From Corynebacterium gerontici (GTDB lineage: Bacteria; Actinomycetota; Actinomycetes; Mycobacteriales; Mycobacteriaceae), in assembly GCF_003813985.1 (NCBI RefSeq), contig NZ_CP033897.1:124001-188000 (forward strand): a stretch of DNA of 64,000 nucleotides, in the 5' to 3' direction. The stretch's first letter is position 1; every line of letters starts with the position of its first letter. The notes beneath the pieces were generated by a model that saw only the letters and a program-made list of their open reading frames with translations, was not told where the DNA came from and searched no databases. The position numbers were made by a program, and so were the translations under genes. Shown piece by piece: positions 29,750-36,696 of this stretch.

Positions 29750-31355
29750 AGGAGGGGAGGTTCGGGATTCGATCCCCATTAGCCTGGTCTCGCACACAGT
29801 GTTTTGTGAGCGCCGGGCTTGGTTAGAGGCAGTAGGTGAGCGCAGTCATAGTGCGCAAATGCAGGCAGGTTCTCGAGCGCACCGTAGGGTAGACGACCCC
29901 AGAGCTTCGCGCCCAGAAGCTCACCGCTCGATGACACTTTCTTCCGAGCGCTACGGCCTTCTAGGGCGTGCAGACCTGGTTGAGGGTGACGTTGATGGCA
30001 CACATGTGGTTGAGTACAAGGCCACTCCGGTTCGCAACCGCGCTGAGGTGTCTGAGGCGACCATTGTGCAGTTGGCGTTGCAGGGCATCTGCCTTGAGGA
30101 AGCCGGTAAAGAAGTTGTTGGATATAGTGTGTACTTCACCGACCAACATCGCTGCGTCGATGTCGAGATCGGAGAAGAGGAACGGACACGGGCACTTAAG
30201 TTCTTGGAACGAACACGCAAGATTTGCTCGGATGCGCAAGCTCCTCCACCGCTGGAAGACGATGCGCGGTGTCGTCGTTGCTCCCACATTGGAGTTTGTC
30301 TCCCCGATGAGCGGAGCTTATCGACGATCCATCGTCGCGTCGTGGTGGCCAATCCTGATGGGCAAGTTTTACACCTGACCACTCCCGGCTCACGCGCGAG
30401 CATTCGCCGTGGCCGAGTCGTGGTGAAAGCTGCTGACGAGGAACTCGGTAATGTCCCGATCGAACGGGTGCAAGGCGTGACTGTTCACGGGAATGTGGAT
30501 ATTTCGAGTGCACTGTTGCGCGAGTTGTTCTGGCGCGACATTACGGTCGTGTGGTGTTCCGGCGCGGGGAGGGTTTATGGCTGGTCGCGCCCCGCCGATG
30601 GTCCAAACGGGGCAGCTCGTGTGCAACAACATGTGGCTTCCGCCGACGGTCGAATCGATATCGCGCGCGAGTTCATTGCCGGCAAAATTGCCGGGCAAGC
30701 CACTTTTCTTCGGCGTAATGGAGGCGAAGCTGCGTCCGATTTGAGTAGCCGACTTCGGTCGCTACAAAGAGAAGCTGAACGCTGCACCTCAACAGGAGCG
30801 CTCTTTGGGGTGGAGGGAGAAGCCGCAGCACTCTACTTCCAAGGATTTCCTCTTATGCTCCGCGGAAACGGAGCCGAATACTTTTTGGCAAAGTGGCAAG
30901 GAAGGCATGGTCGCGGAGCTCTGGATCCTTTGAACTCCGCACTTAACTTTGCGTATGCGCTCTTGACTGCTGAGGCGATCAAAGCATTGGTGAGCTGTGG
31001 TCTGGATCCGCATGCGGGTTTCCTTCACAGTAGTGGCCGGAACAAACCGGCTCTGGCGCTTGACCTTATGGAAGAATTTCGGGCTTCGATCAGTGACTCG
31101 GTTGTTGTTTCGTGCGTCAACCGAGGGATGCTCACGGAGAAACACTTCTCGACGGTCAGCGGCACTCCACGCTTGAAACCGGAAGGGCGTAAAGTGCTGG
31201 TTACGGCATTTGAACGGCGAATGAGTACGCAAATCACGCACCCGACCTTTGGTTATATAGCCACATGGAGACGAGTTCTCGAAATTCAAGCCCGCCTGGT
31301 GTTGGGATGTATTGACGGTACGCAGCGCAACTACCGAGCGGTGAGAACGCGATGA
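29739..31355 (+). CDS. cas4-cas1: Cas4-Cas1 fusion protein (spacer acquisition)
   Basis: A 538-residue fusion. Residues ~15-190 are Cas4, a RecB-like iron-sulfur exonuclease: first cysteine in TVFCERRAWL, catalytic residues in GRADLVEG and VVEYKA, and three further cysteines in CRRCSHIGVC. Residues ~195-538 are Cas1, the integrase: VTVHGNVDISSALLREL, glutamate in GVEGEAAALYF, histidine in AGFLHSSG and acidic residues in LALDLMEEFR. Cas4 trims prespacers and defines PAM end, Cas1 integrates them. ATG 29739 overlaps csb3 by 11 bp. The strong site AAAGGAGGGGAGG begins just after this ATG with no good start behind it, so the true start is somewhat uncertain. Confidence 0.94.
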   Translation: MSVKGGEVRDSIPISLVSHTVFCERRAWLEAVGERSHSAQMQAGSRAHRRVDDPRASRPEAHRSMTLSSERYGLLGRADLVEGDVDGTHVVEYKATPVRNRAEVSEATIVQLALQGICLEEAGKEVVGYSVYFTDQHRCVDVEIGEEERTRALKFLERTRKICSDAQAPPPLEDDARCRRCSHIGVCLPDERSLSTIHRRVVVANPDGQVLHLTTPGSRASIRRGRVVVKAADEELGNVPIERVQGVTVHGNVDISSALLRELFWRDITVVWCSGAGRVYGWSRPADGPNGAARVQQHVASADGRIDIAREFIAGKIAGQATFLRRNGGEAASDLSSRLRSLQREAERCTSTGALFGVEGEAAALYFQGFPLMLRGNGAEYFLAKWQGRHGRGALDPLNSALNFAYALLTAEAIKALVSCGLDPHAGFLHSSGRNKPALALDLMEEFRASISDSVVVSCVNRGMLTEKHFSTVSGTPRLKPEGRKVLVTAFERRMSTQITHPTFGYIATWRRVLEIQARLVLGCIDGTQRNYRAVRTR

Positions 31356-31654
31356 GCCGTGATGATGCCCGGAGAACGCTCGTCGCCTACGACATCCCGG
31401 ATGATCGCAGGCGCACCCGACTATCCACCAAGCTGGCAAAATACGGAGATCGGTTGCAGTACTCGGTATTTGTGGTTGATGCGTCGCCCGCTAAGTTGCT
31501 CCGGATGAAGTCGGAGATCGAAGAAGTCCTGGATCTTCAGAAAGACTCGGTGTTGTTCTGTGACTTGGGGCGTCTTGCCGAACTGAGCGAAGCTCGTTTT
31601 AGCTTTTTAGGTCAGGGGCGGGAGGTTACATCCGACGAGGTGTTTGTCTTCTAA
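31352..31654 (+). CDS. cas2: Cas2 (spacer acquisition)
   Basis: A 100-residue Cas2 of normal length. The N-terminal strand RTLVAYDIPDDRRRTRLSTKL contains the typical YDIxDD(R)RR signature, and KYGDRLQYSVFVVDASPAKLLRMK follows as in other members. Cas2 dimers bridge two Cas1 dimers during spacer integration. It overlaps the cas4-cas1 stop by four bases (ATGA), and its stop lies 181 bases before the first repeat, so it is the last protein gene before the leader. Confidence 0.95.
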   Translation: MSRDDARRTLVAYDIPDDRRRTRLSTKLAKYGDRLQYSVFVVDASPAKLLRMKSEIEEVLDLQKDSVLFCDLGRLAELSEARFSFLGQGREVTSDEVFVF

Positions 31655-31835
31655 TGCCCACCCGCGAGGCACCCAGATCTTCGGTATCTCCGAATGTCGC
31701 TCGCGGTGAAAATGCCTGGTGAGTATAGTATCTCGTGCACTAATCGGAGATCGGGACAGGGGATGGTTGCCTTTTGCGTTCTCGCTCGCAATTGCATTGA
31801 AATAGGCCATTCAACCAGCTGTTATGATGGTAGCC
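31655..31835 (+). promoter_or_regulatory. CRISPR leader with array promoter
   Basis: 181 bases between cas2 and the first repeat. TATGAT at 31823-31828 is a near-consensus -10 element placed so that transcription would start at the first base of repeat 1; TTGAAA at 31797-31802 is a possible but distant -35. Leader identity is inferred from its place beside cas2 and from the degenerate repeat at the opposite end. Confidence 0.65.
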
Positions 31836-33028
31836 ATCGCTGCAGCTTCGGCTGCAGTCCTACATTGAGGCCCCAGAACCGTGCGCTGCTGCTGCCCCCT
31901 CCTGAATCGCTGCAGCTTCGGCTGCAGTCCTACATTGAGGCCTATATCGGTAATGGTAATGTTATTCACGCGCCGCAGATCGCTGCAGCTTCGGCTGCAG
32001 TCCTACATTGAGGCAGGTCGGGGTGCTTGGCCTTGAATTTCTTCGCGTCGAATCGCTGCAGCTTCGGCTGCAGTCCTACATTGAGGCGGATTACCAAAAT
32101 GTGGAGCCGGATTTTTACGCGCATCGCTGCAGCTTCGGCTGCAGTCCTACATTGAGGCATCCGCAAAAATGGCGCGTCAAGCAACACGCCCCAGATATCG
32201 CTGCAGCTTCGGCTGCAGTCCTACATTGAGGCTTCAGCGACTCCGGCACCGCATTATTGGCATACATATCGCTGCAGCTTCGGCTGCAGTCCTACATTGA
32301 GGCCAGTGGTTGTGGGGCGGGTTGCTCGCCGTGGCAGAATCGCTGCAGCTTCGGCTGCAGTCCTACATTGAGGCACGTGATTGCGTGACACCTGTGCAGC
32401 ATCAGCAAGACATCGCTGCAGCTTCGGCTGCAGTCCTACATTGAGGCACGCACCGATAAAACAGGCCGTGGCCTATCCATTGAATCACTGCAGCTTCGGC
32501 TGCAGTCCTACATTGAGGCCCAAGGATGTGGCCGTCGCCCTCGGGTATAAGAACATCGCTGCAGCTTCGGCTGCAGTCCTACATTGAGGCTCATCATCAC
32601 TGGTTGCCCGTTCATCACGACGTAATCGCTGCAGCTTCGGCTGCAGTCCTACATTGAGGCGCCGTCTGCGAGCACACGCAGTTTTCGCAGGGTGATATCG
32701 CTGCAGCTTCGGCTGCAGTCCTACATTGAGGCCTGCATTCAAGGATGAAGAGCTGGCATGACATGGCTGAATCGCTGCAGCTTCGGCTGCAGTCCTACAT
32801 TGAGGCCTCCGCGCCCTGATGCACCAACTACCCCACATTGCCGGGATCGCTGCAGCTTCGGTTGCAGTCCTACATTGAGGCTAGTCAATCATCGTCGGAT
32901 CTTGATGGCCTGTCATCGATCGCTGCAGCTTCGGCTGCAGTCCTACATTGAGGCATGCGTATTTGGGATGGGCGCACCGGAATCGGCACCGGATCGCTGC
33001 AGCTTCGGCTGCAGTCCCACATGGCGGT
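31836..33028 (+). CRISPR. CRISPR array, 17 repeats of 36 bp, 16 spacers
   Basis: Repeats of 36 bp start at 31836, 31906, 31979, 32052, 32123, 32197, 32268, 32339, 32412, 32484, 32555, 32625, 32697, 32771, 32846, 32919 and 32993. They open ATCGCTGCAGCTTCGG and close CTACATTGAGGC. Spacers are 34-39 bp and all different. Each repeat can fold into an 8-bp stem with a TTCG loop. Repeat 10 (G to A, position 4) and repeat 15 (C to T, right arm) are single-base variants; repeat 17 has a degenerate 3' end, marking the old end. The 3' terminal ATTGAGGC resembles the usual ATTGAAA-type handle, supporting transcription from the cas side. Confidence 0.99.
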
Positions 33029-33062
33029 TCGTCAAGTGATGCGTGGATAGGATGAATGCGCC

Positions 33063-33227
33063 CACGGCTTTTCGACGATCACTACCGAGGTCAAACGCCT
33101 CGCCGACACCCCGGCTGGCAGGTACTTCCTCGCCGAAGACGAGCACCAGCAGTATCTGCACAAGAATCCGGGTGGCTACTGCCCGCATCACTCAACGGGC
33201 GTGGCGTGCGGCGCGGATGGTGTGTAG
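33063..33227 (+). pseudogene. Orphaned 3' end of msrA (right copy)
   Basis: In frame it encodes the last MsrA residues from [10 protein letters not shown] through [12 protein letters not shown] and then ends ADGV before a TAG at 33225-33227. It has no start and lacks the catalytic domain. The first 151 bp match 22660-22810 with three mismatches; the tail after 33213 differs. This copy most likely is the original end of the native msrA, cut off when the CRISPR island inserted. Its 3' end overlaps the last codons of the convergent PAP2 gene. Confidence 0.9.
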
Positions 33228-33830
33228 CGGCTTGGCAAATATGACGCTGAGCACGAGCAACCAAGCAATGCCCAGCAGCCAGCCGGCGAGCACATCGCTG
33301 AACCAGTGGTGGCCGAGCCAAATGCGTGAGGCGCCCATCAGCACAATGTAGATGCCGGCTGCGATATAGGCGCGGCGGCTGGCGTAGAGCATGGCGATGA
33401 TGCCGAAGACCACCACGGCATTCAGTGTGTGACCGGAGGGGAAGCTCGGGGCGTATTCGAAGGGGGCTACGGCAAAGACATGCTCGGGGCGGGGACGTCC
33501 TAGCCACTCTTTCACCAGTGTGGTGGTGAGCACCGAGCAGGTGGCGGCCACGATGGTGATGGCGATTGGCCACCACTGCTGCAATTTCCAGGAGAGCCAC
33601 AGCACCAGCACCGTGGCGATCGGCGCGGTGAAGGCGGTGGTGCCGATGTTGGTGAACCAGGTGACTGTTTGTGCTGCGGTGGTGTTGCGATCGTTGGCTG
33701 AGATGTCGAGCAGGGTTTCGTCGAAAAGCGAAAGAACGCCCTGGCGAGTGGCGCTCAGATACACCAAGGCGGTGAGCGCGACGAGTAGTGCGGCGATGAG
33801 GAGGCGGAGGCTGGGATTTTTGATGTTCAT
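33192..33830 (-). CDS. PAP2-family membrane phosphatase
   Basis: A 212-residue protein with five or six membrane helices and the full PAP2 signature: [12 protein letters not shown], then [14 protein letters not shown], then [16 protein letters not shown]. Family members dephosphorylate lipid phosphates such as polyprenyl diphosphate or phosphatidic acid at the membrane surface. ATG 33830 gives a sensible start ([17 protein letters not shown]); earlier in-frame codons lie in the ldh promoter region. Its last 11 codons overlap the msrA remnant on the other strand, which suggests that msrA and this gene were convergent neighbours before the island came in. Confidence 0.88.
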   Translation of the reverse strand: MNIKNPSLRLLIAALLVALTALVYLSATRQGVLSLFDETLLDISANDRNTTAAQTVTWFTNIGTTAFTAPIATVLVLWLSWKLQQWWPIAITIVAATCSVLTTTLVKEWLGRPRPEHVFAVAPFEYAPSFPSGHTLNAVVVFGIIAMLYASRRAYIAAGIYIVLMGASRIWLGHHWFSDVLAGWLLGIAWLLVLSVIFAKPLHTIRAARHAR

Positions 33831-33963
33831 CGGGAATGCAGTGTAGTTACAGTGTGAAAATCCCCTCAAAGCGGACATAAAGCAACATGAAACGGGCATA
33901 CTTAAGGGGAAAACAAAAATCGCCGCTCGATGCGACGCTTCCTCACACTGCTTAGGAGAGAGC

Positions 33964-34917
33964 ATGAACAAGATTGTCGGTAATAAGGTCGTTCTGATTG
34001 GTGCTGGTGACGTCGGAGTTGCATACGCCTATGCGCTGGTCAATCAAGGCACCGTTGATCACCTGGCCATCATCGACATCGACGAAAAGAAGCTCGAAGG
34101 CAACGTTCACGACCTCAACCACGGCGTGGTGTGGGCTCAATCGCGCACCAAGGTAACCAAGGGCACCTACGCCGACTGCGAAGACGCCGCCATGGTGGTC
34201 ATCTGCGCCGGTGCCGCCCAGAAGCCAGGTGAGACTCGCCTGCAGCTCGTGGGTAAGAACATGAAGATCATGAAGTCCATCGTGGACGAAGTCATGGCGA
34301 ACAACTTCGACGGCATCTTCCTGGTGGCCTCCAACCCCGTGGACATCCTCACCTACGCCGTGTGGCAGTACTCGGGCCTGGACTGGCACCGCGTCATCGG
34401 CTCCGGCACCGTGCTGGACTCCGCGCGTTTCCGCTACATGCTCGGCGAGCGCTACGACGTCGCCCCCTCCTCGATCCACGCTTACATCATCGGCGAGCAC
34501 GGCGATACTGAACTGCCGGTGTTGAGCTCCGCCACCGTCGCCGGTGTGTCCATGCGCAAGCAGTTGGAAAAGAACCCCGGACTCGAATCCGAGCTGGAAA
34601 AGATCTTCGAGGAAACCCGCGACGCCGCCTACAAGATCATCGACGCCAAAGGCTCCACCTCCTACGGCATCGGCATGGGCCTTGCCCGCATCACCCGCGC
34701 CGTGATCCACAACCAGGAAGTGGCACTGCCAGTCTCTGCACTGCTGGAAGGCCAGTACGGTGAAGAGAACATCTACATCGGTACACCTGCCGTGATTAAC
34801 CGCGGCGGCATCAACCGCGTGATCGAGCTGGAACTCACCGAGCACGAGCTCGAGCGCTTCCGCCACTCCGCCAAGGTGCTGCGCGACATTCAGGAAGAGT
34901 TCTTCCCCGCCAACTAA
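33964..34917 (+). CDS. ldh: L-lactate dehydrogenase
   Basis: A complete 317-residue NAD-dependent L-lactate dehydrogenase (pyruvate to lactate). The Rossmann motif is [17 protein letters not shown], the NAD-specific aspartate is in [13 protein letters not shown], the mobile loop is [15 protein letters not shown] (substrate arginine), and the catalytic histidine is in [21 protein letters not shown] precedes the ATG. gtrA follows 11 bases later on the same strand and may be co-transcribed. Confidence 0.97.
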   Translation: MNKIVGNKVVLIGAGDVGVAYAYALVNQGTVDHLAIIDIDEKKLEGNVHDLNHGVVWAQSRTKVTKGTYADCEDAAMVVICAGAAQKPGETRLQLVGKNMKIMKSIVDEVMANNFDGIFLVASNPVDILTYAVWQYSGLDWHRVIGSGTVLDSARFRYMLGERYDVAPSSIHAYIIGEHGDTELPVLSSATVAGVSMRKQLEKNPGLESELEKIFEETRDAAYKIIDAKGSTSYGIGMGLARITRAVIHNQEVALPVSALLEGQYGEENIYIGTPAVINRGGINRVIELELTEHELERFRHSAKVLRDIQEEFFPAN

Positions 34918-34928
34918 TCTGGGGCCCT

Positions 34929-35327
34929 ATGCCCGCAAACTTTCGCACAGCTTCCGCATTCCTCCTCGTTGGGATTGTGGGAGCTGTTTGCGATTTTGGT
35001 ACTCGAAGCCTCTTGCTATCGCTTGATGGTGCGCCGTGGTTGGCTCGCGCCTGCAGTTATATTGTGGGTAGCACAGTTGCGTACTACCTCAATAGTTTCT
35101 TCACATTCGCCGGAGATCGATCTGCGGGCGAGAAACTGCGCGCCACTAGCGTGTACTGCTTGTGCTTTGGCTTAGCTGTGCTGGTGGACGCTGTGTTTCG
35201 GCATGGTCTGCCTGGCATCCACCACCTGCTGTTCTGGTCTTGGTTCTTCTCCCAAGCTGTGGCGACCGTGACCAACTTCCTGCTCCAAAGCGTGTGGGTC
35301 TTTAGCCGTGGTGGTGCGGACCGCTGA
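34929..35327 (+). CDS. GtrA-family membrane protein
   Basis: A 132-residue protein with four membrane helices in the GtrA pattern: FLLVGIVGAVCDFGTRSLLL, SYIVGSTVAYYLNSFFTF (with the conserved YxxNxxFTF), a third helix and a last one ending FLLQSVWVFSR. GtrA proteins are thought to flip or hold polyprenyl-linked sugars for envelope glycosylation. The final 156 bp overlap, antisense, the 3' end of the neighbouring PAP2 gene. Second in a short unit after ldh. Confidence 0.85.
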   Translation: MPANFRTASAFLLVGIVGAVCDFGTRSLLLSLDGAPWLARACSYIVGSTVAYYLNSFFTFAGDRSAGEKLRATSVYCLCFGLAVLVDAVFRHGLPGIHHLLFWSWFFSQAVATVTNFLLQSVWVFSRGGADR

Positions 35328-35954
35328 GGAAGTCCCCGTCGATGGCCTGCCCCACGCCATCCTGAGCGCCGGCAGGCAAATCAATGCAGTGCCCATGCCT
35401 ACTAGGGCGCCAGCGAGGGTGTCGCTTGGGTAGTGGGCCCCCAGGTACACGCGGGCGAAGGCAGTGCTGAGGGAAAGCGCGATTCCCAGCAGCGCGGCTA
35501 CGAGTGCAACCTGCTTGCCCAAAAACTTCAGTACCACCACCACGATCGCCGCACACAGCGCCACCATGCCCGTGACGTGCCCCGAAGGGAAGCTGAAGTC
35601 GAACTCGGGGATCACCTGCAGCGCAGCATCGGGCCGTGAGCGCTGGAAGAGGTGCTTGAGTAGCTGAGTGACAACGGAGGCGAATCCAACCACTCCCACC
35701 ACGTACACCCCAGTGCGCTTATCGTTGCTCATCCACCACGAAAGGCCGCCAGCGATGAATGCCAGCAGCACGATGCTCACCGGCGTTAAGAGGTTCGTCA
35801 GCGCCAACATTGCCCCGGTGATCCGCTCGGTGCGGTGATCGCTGAGCCACGTCACTCCCGCCAAATCGATGGAACTCAGCGCGGAGGTGAGTGTGAGACA
35901 GCCGATAGCGATGGCCAGCAACAGCATGCCGATGCCGAGGAATTGTTTGTGCAT
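35172..35954 (-). CDS. PAP2-family membrane phosphatase
   Basis: A 260-residue PAP2 protein. The motifs are KHLFQRSRPDAAL, FSFPSGHVTGMVAL and ARVYLGAHYPSDTLAGALVG, with six membrane helices ending near residue 200. The last ~50 residues (from SSAVRTTTAKDPHALEQEV) are hydrophilic, histidine-rich and lie entirely antisense to gtrA, so this tail is probably a fortuitous extension with little function. The two genes converge with a 156-bp overlap. Lipid-phosphate substrate unknown. Confidence 0.85.
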   Translation of the reverse strand: MHKQFLGIGMLLLAIAIGCLTLTSALSSIDLAGVTWLSDHRTERITGAMLALTNLLTPVSIVLLAFIAGGLSWWMSNDKRTGVYVVGVVGFASVVTQLLKHLFQRSRPDAALQVIPEFDFSFPSGHVTGMVALCAAIVVVVLKFLGKQVALVAALLGIALSLSTAFARVYLGAHYPSDTLAGALVGMGTALICLPALRMAWGRPSTGTSSAVRTTTAKDPHALEQEVGHGRHSLGEEPRPEQQVVDARQTMPKHSVHQHS

Positions 35955-36042
35955 GGGTCAGGATTCTTGCCCGCAAAACTGACAAAGTGCTGAGATTTTG
36001 ACTCGAATTGCTGAGACTTTTGCCACCGGTTAGCTTGGAATT

Positions 36043-36696
36043 ATGCACATCATTGCGCACCGGGGATTCCGCTCCCGCTATCCCGAAATGAGCCAGGTCG
36101 CTTTTGAAAAGGCCCTCGAACTGCCTATCCATGGTGTGGAATGCGACGTCCGCCTCAGCAGTGATGGTGAGTTGATGTGTTTCCACGACCCAACCCTCTT
36201 GCGGATCTTCAAGGATTCTCGCCGGGTGTCTACCGTCACCGCCGCCGAATTACGCGAACTCGGCGTGCTCAGCTTCGACGAACTGCTCAATATGGTGCTC
36301 GACTACAACAATCGGCACCTCTACATCGAAAGCAAACACCCCATGCGCTTCGGTCGAATGCTCGAAGAACAGATCGTGCTCAAACTGCGCTATCGCAAGC
36401 TTGTCGACGACCCCCGCATGCACTACATCTCTTTTTCAGCCACGGGGGTGCGTCGAATAGCTCGTATGGCCCCCAACATGCACACCGTCCGCCTCCTGCG
36501 CGACTGGGAGCCGTGGGGACGGGCGGAAGGATTGTCACTAGAGCACGCCAAGGCGCACCCGGAAAAAATTACCGACAACACCTACTTGTACACGGTCAAT
36601 GAACCCGAAGATATCCGGTGGGCCGAGCGCCGGGGCATCGCCATGCTTGCCACCGACGTGCCGGATGTGGCTCTTAGCCAGCAAACCAACCAGTAA
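36043..36696 (+). CDS. Glycerophosphodiester phosphodiesterase family protein
   Basis: A 217-residue GDPD-type TIM barrel without signal peptide. The catalytic motifs are IIAHRGFRSRYPEMS, VECDVRLSSDGELMCFHDPTL and LYIESKHP, which supply the metal-binding glutamates and the two histidines. Such enzymes release glycerol-3-phosphate from deacylated phospholipids; the absence of a signal suggests a cytoplasmic substrate. The C-terminal NEPEDIRWAERRGIAMLATDVPD is also typical. It converges with betB, overlapping by 23 bp. Confidence 0.88.
   Translation: MHIIAHRGFRSRYPEMSQVAFEKALELPIHGVECDVRLSSDGELMCFHDPTLLRIFKDSRRVSTVTAAELRELGVLSFDELLNMVLDYNNRHLYIESKHPMRFGRMLEEQIVLKLRYRKLVDDPRMHYISFSATGVRRIARMAPNMHTVRLLRDWEPWGRAEGLSLEHAKAHPEKITDNTYLYTVNEPEDIRWAERRGIAMLATDVPDVALSQQTNQ

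Noticed and set aside
29748..29790. Possible tRNA-like sequence around GGTTCGGGATTCGATCC
   Set aside because: It resembles a T-arm only superficially; no acceptor or anticodon stems are formed, and it is inside cas4-cas1.
31654..31722. A 22-codon frame overlapping the cas2 stop (TAATG)
   Set aside because: Too short, in the leader, with no recognisable content; overlap may be chance.
31836..33028. Repetitive plus- and minus-strand frames such as CSFGCSPTLR units
   Set aside because: They are translations of the CRISPR repeats, not proteins.
33043..33351. 102-codon plus-strand frame after the array
   Set aside because: It runs out of frame through the msrA remnant and antisense to the PAP2 gene.
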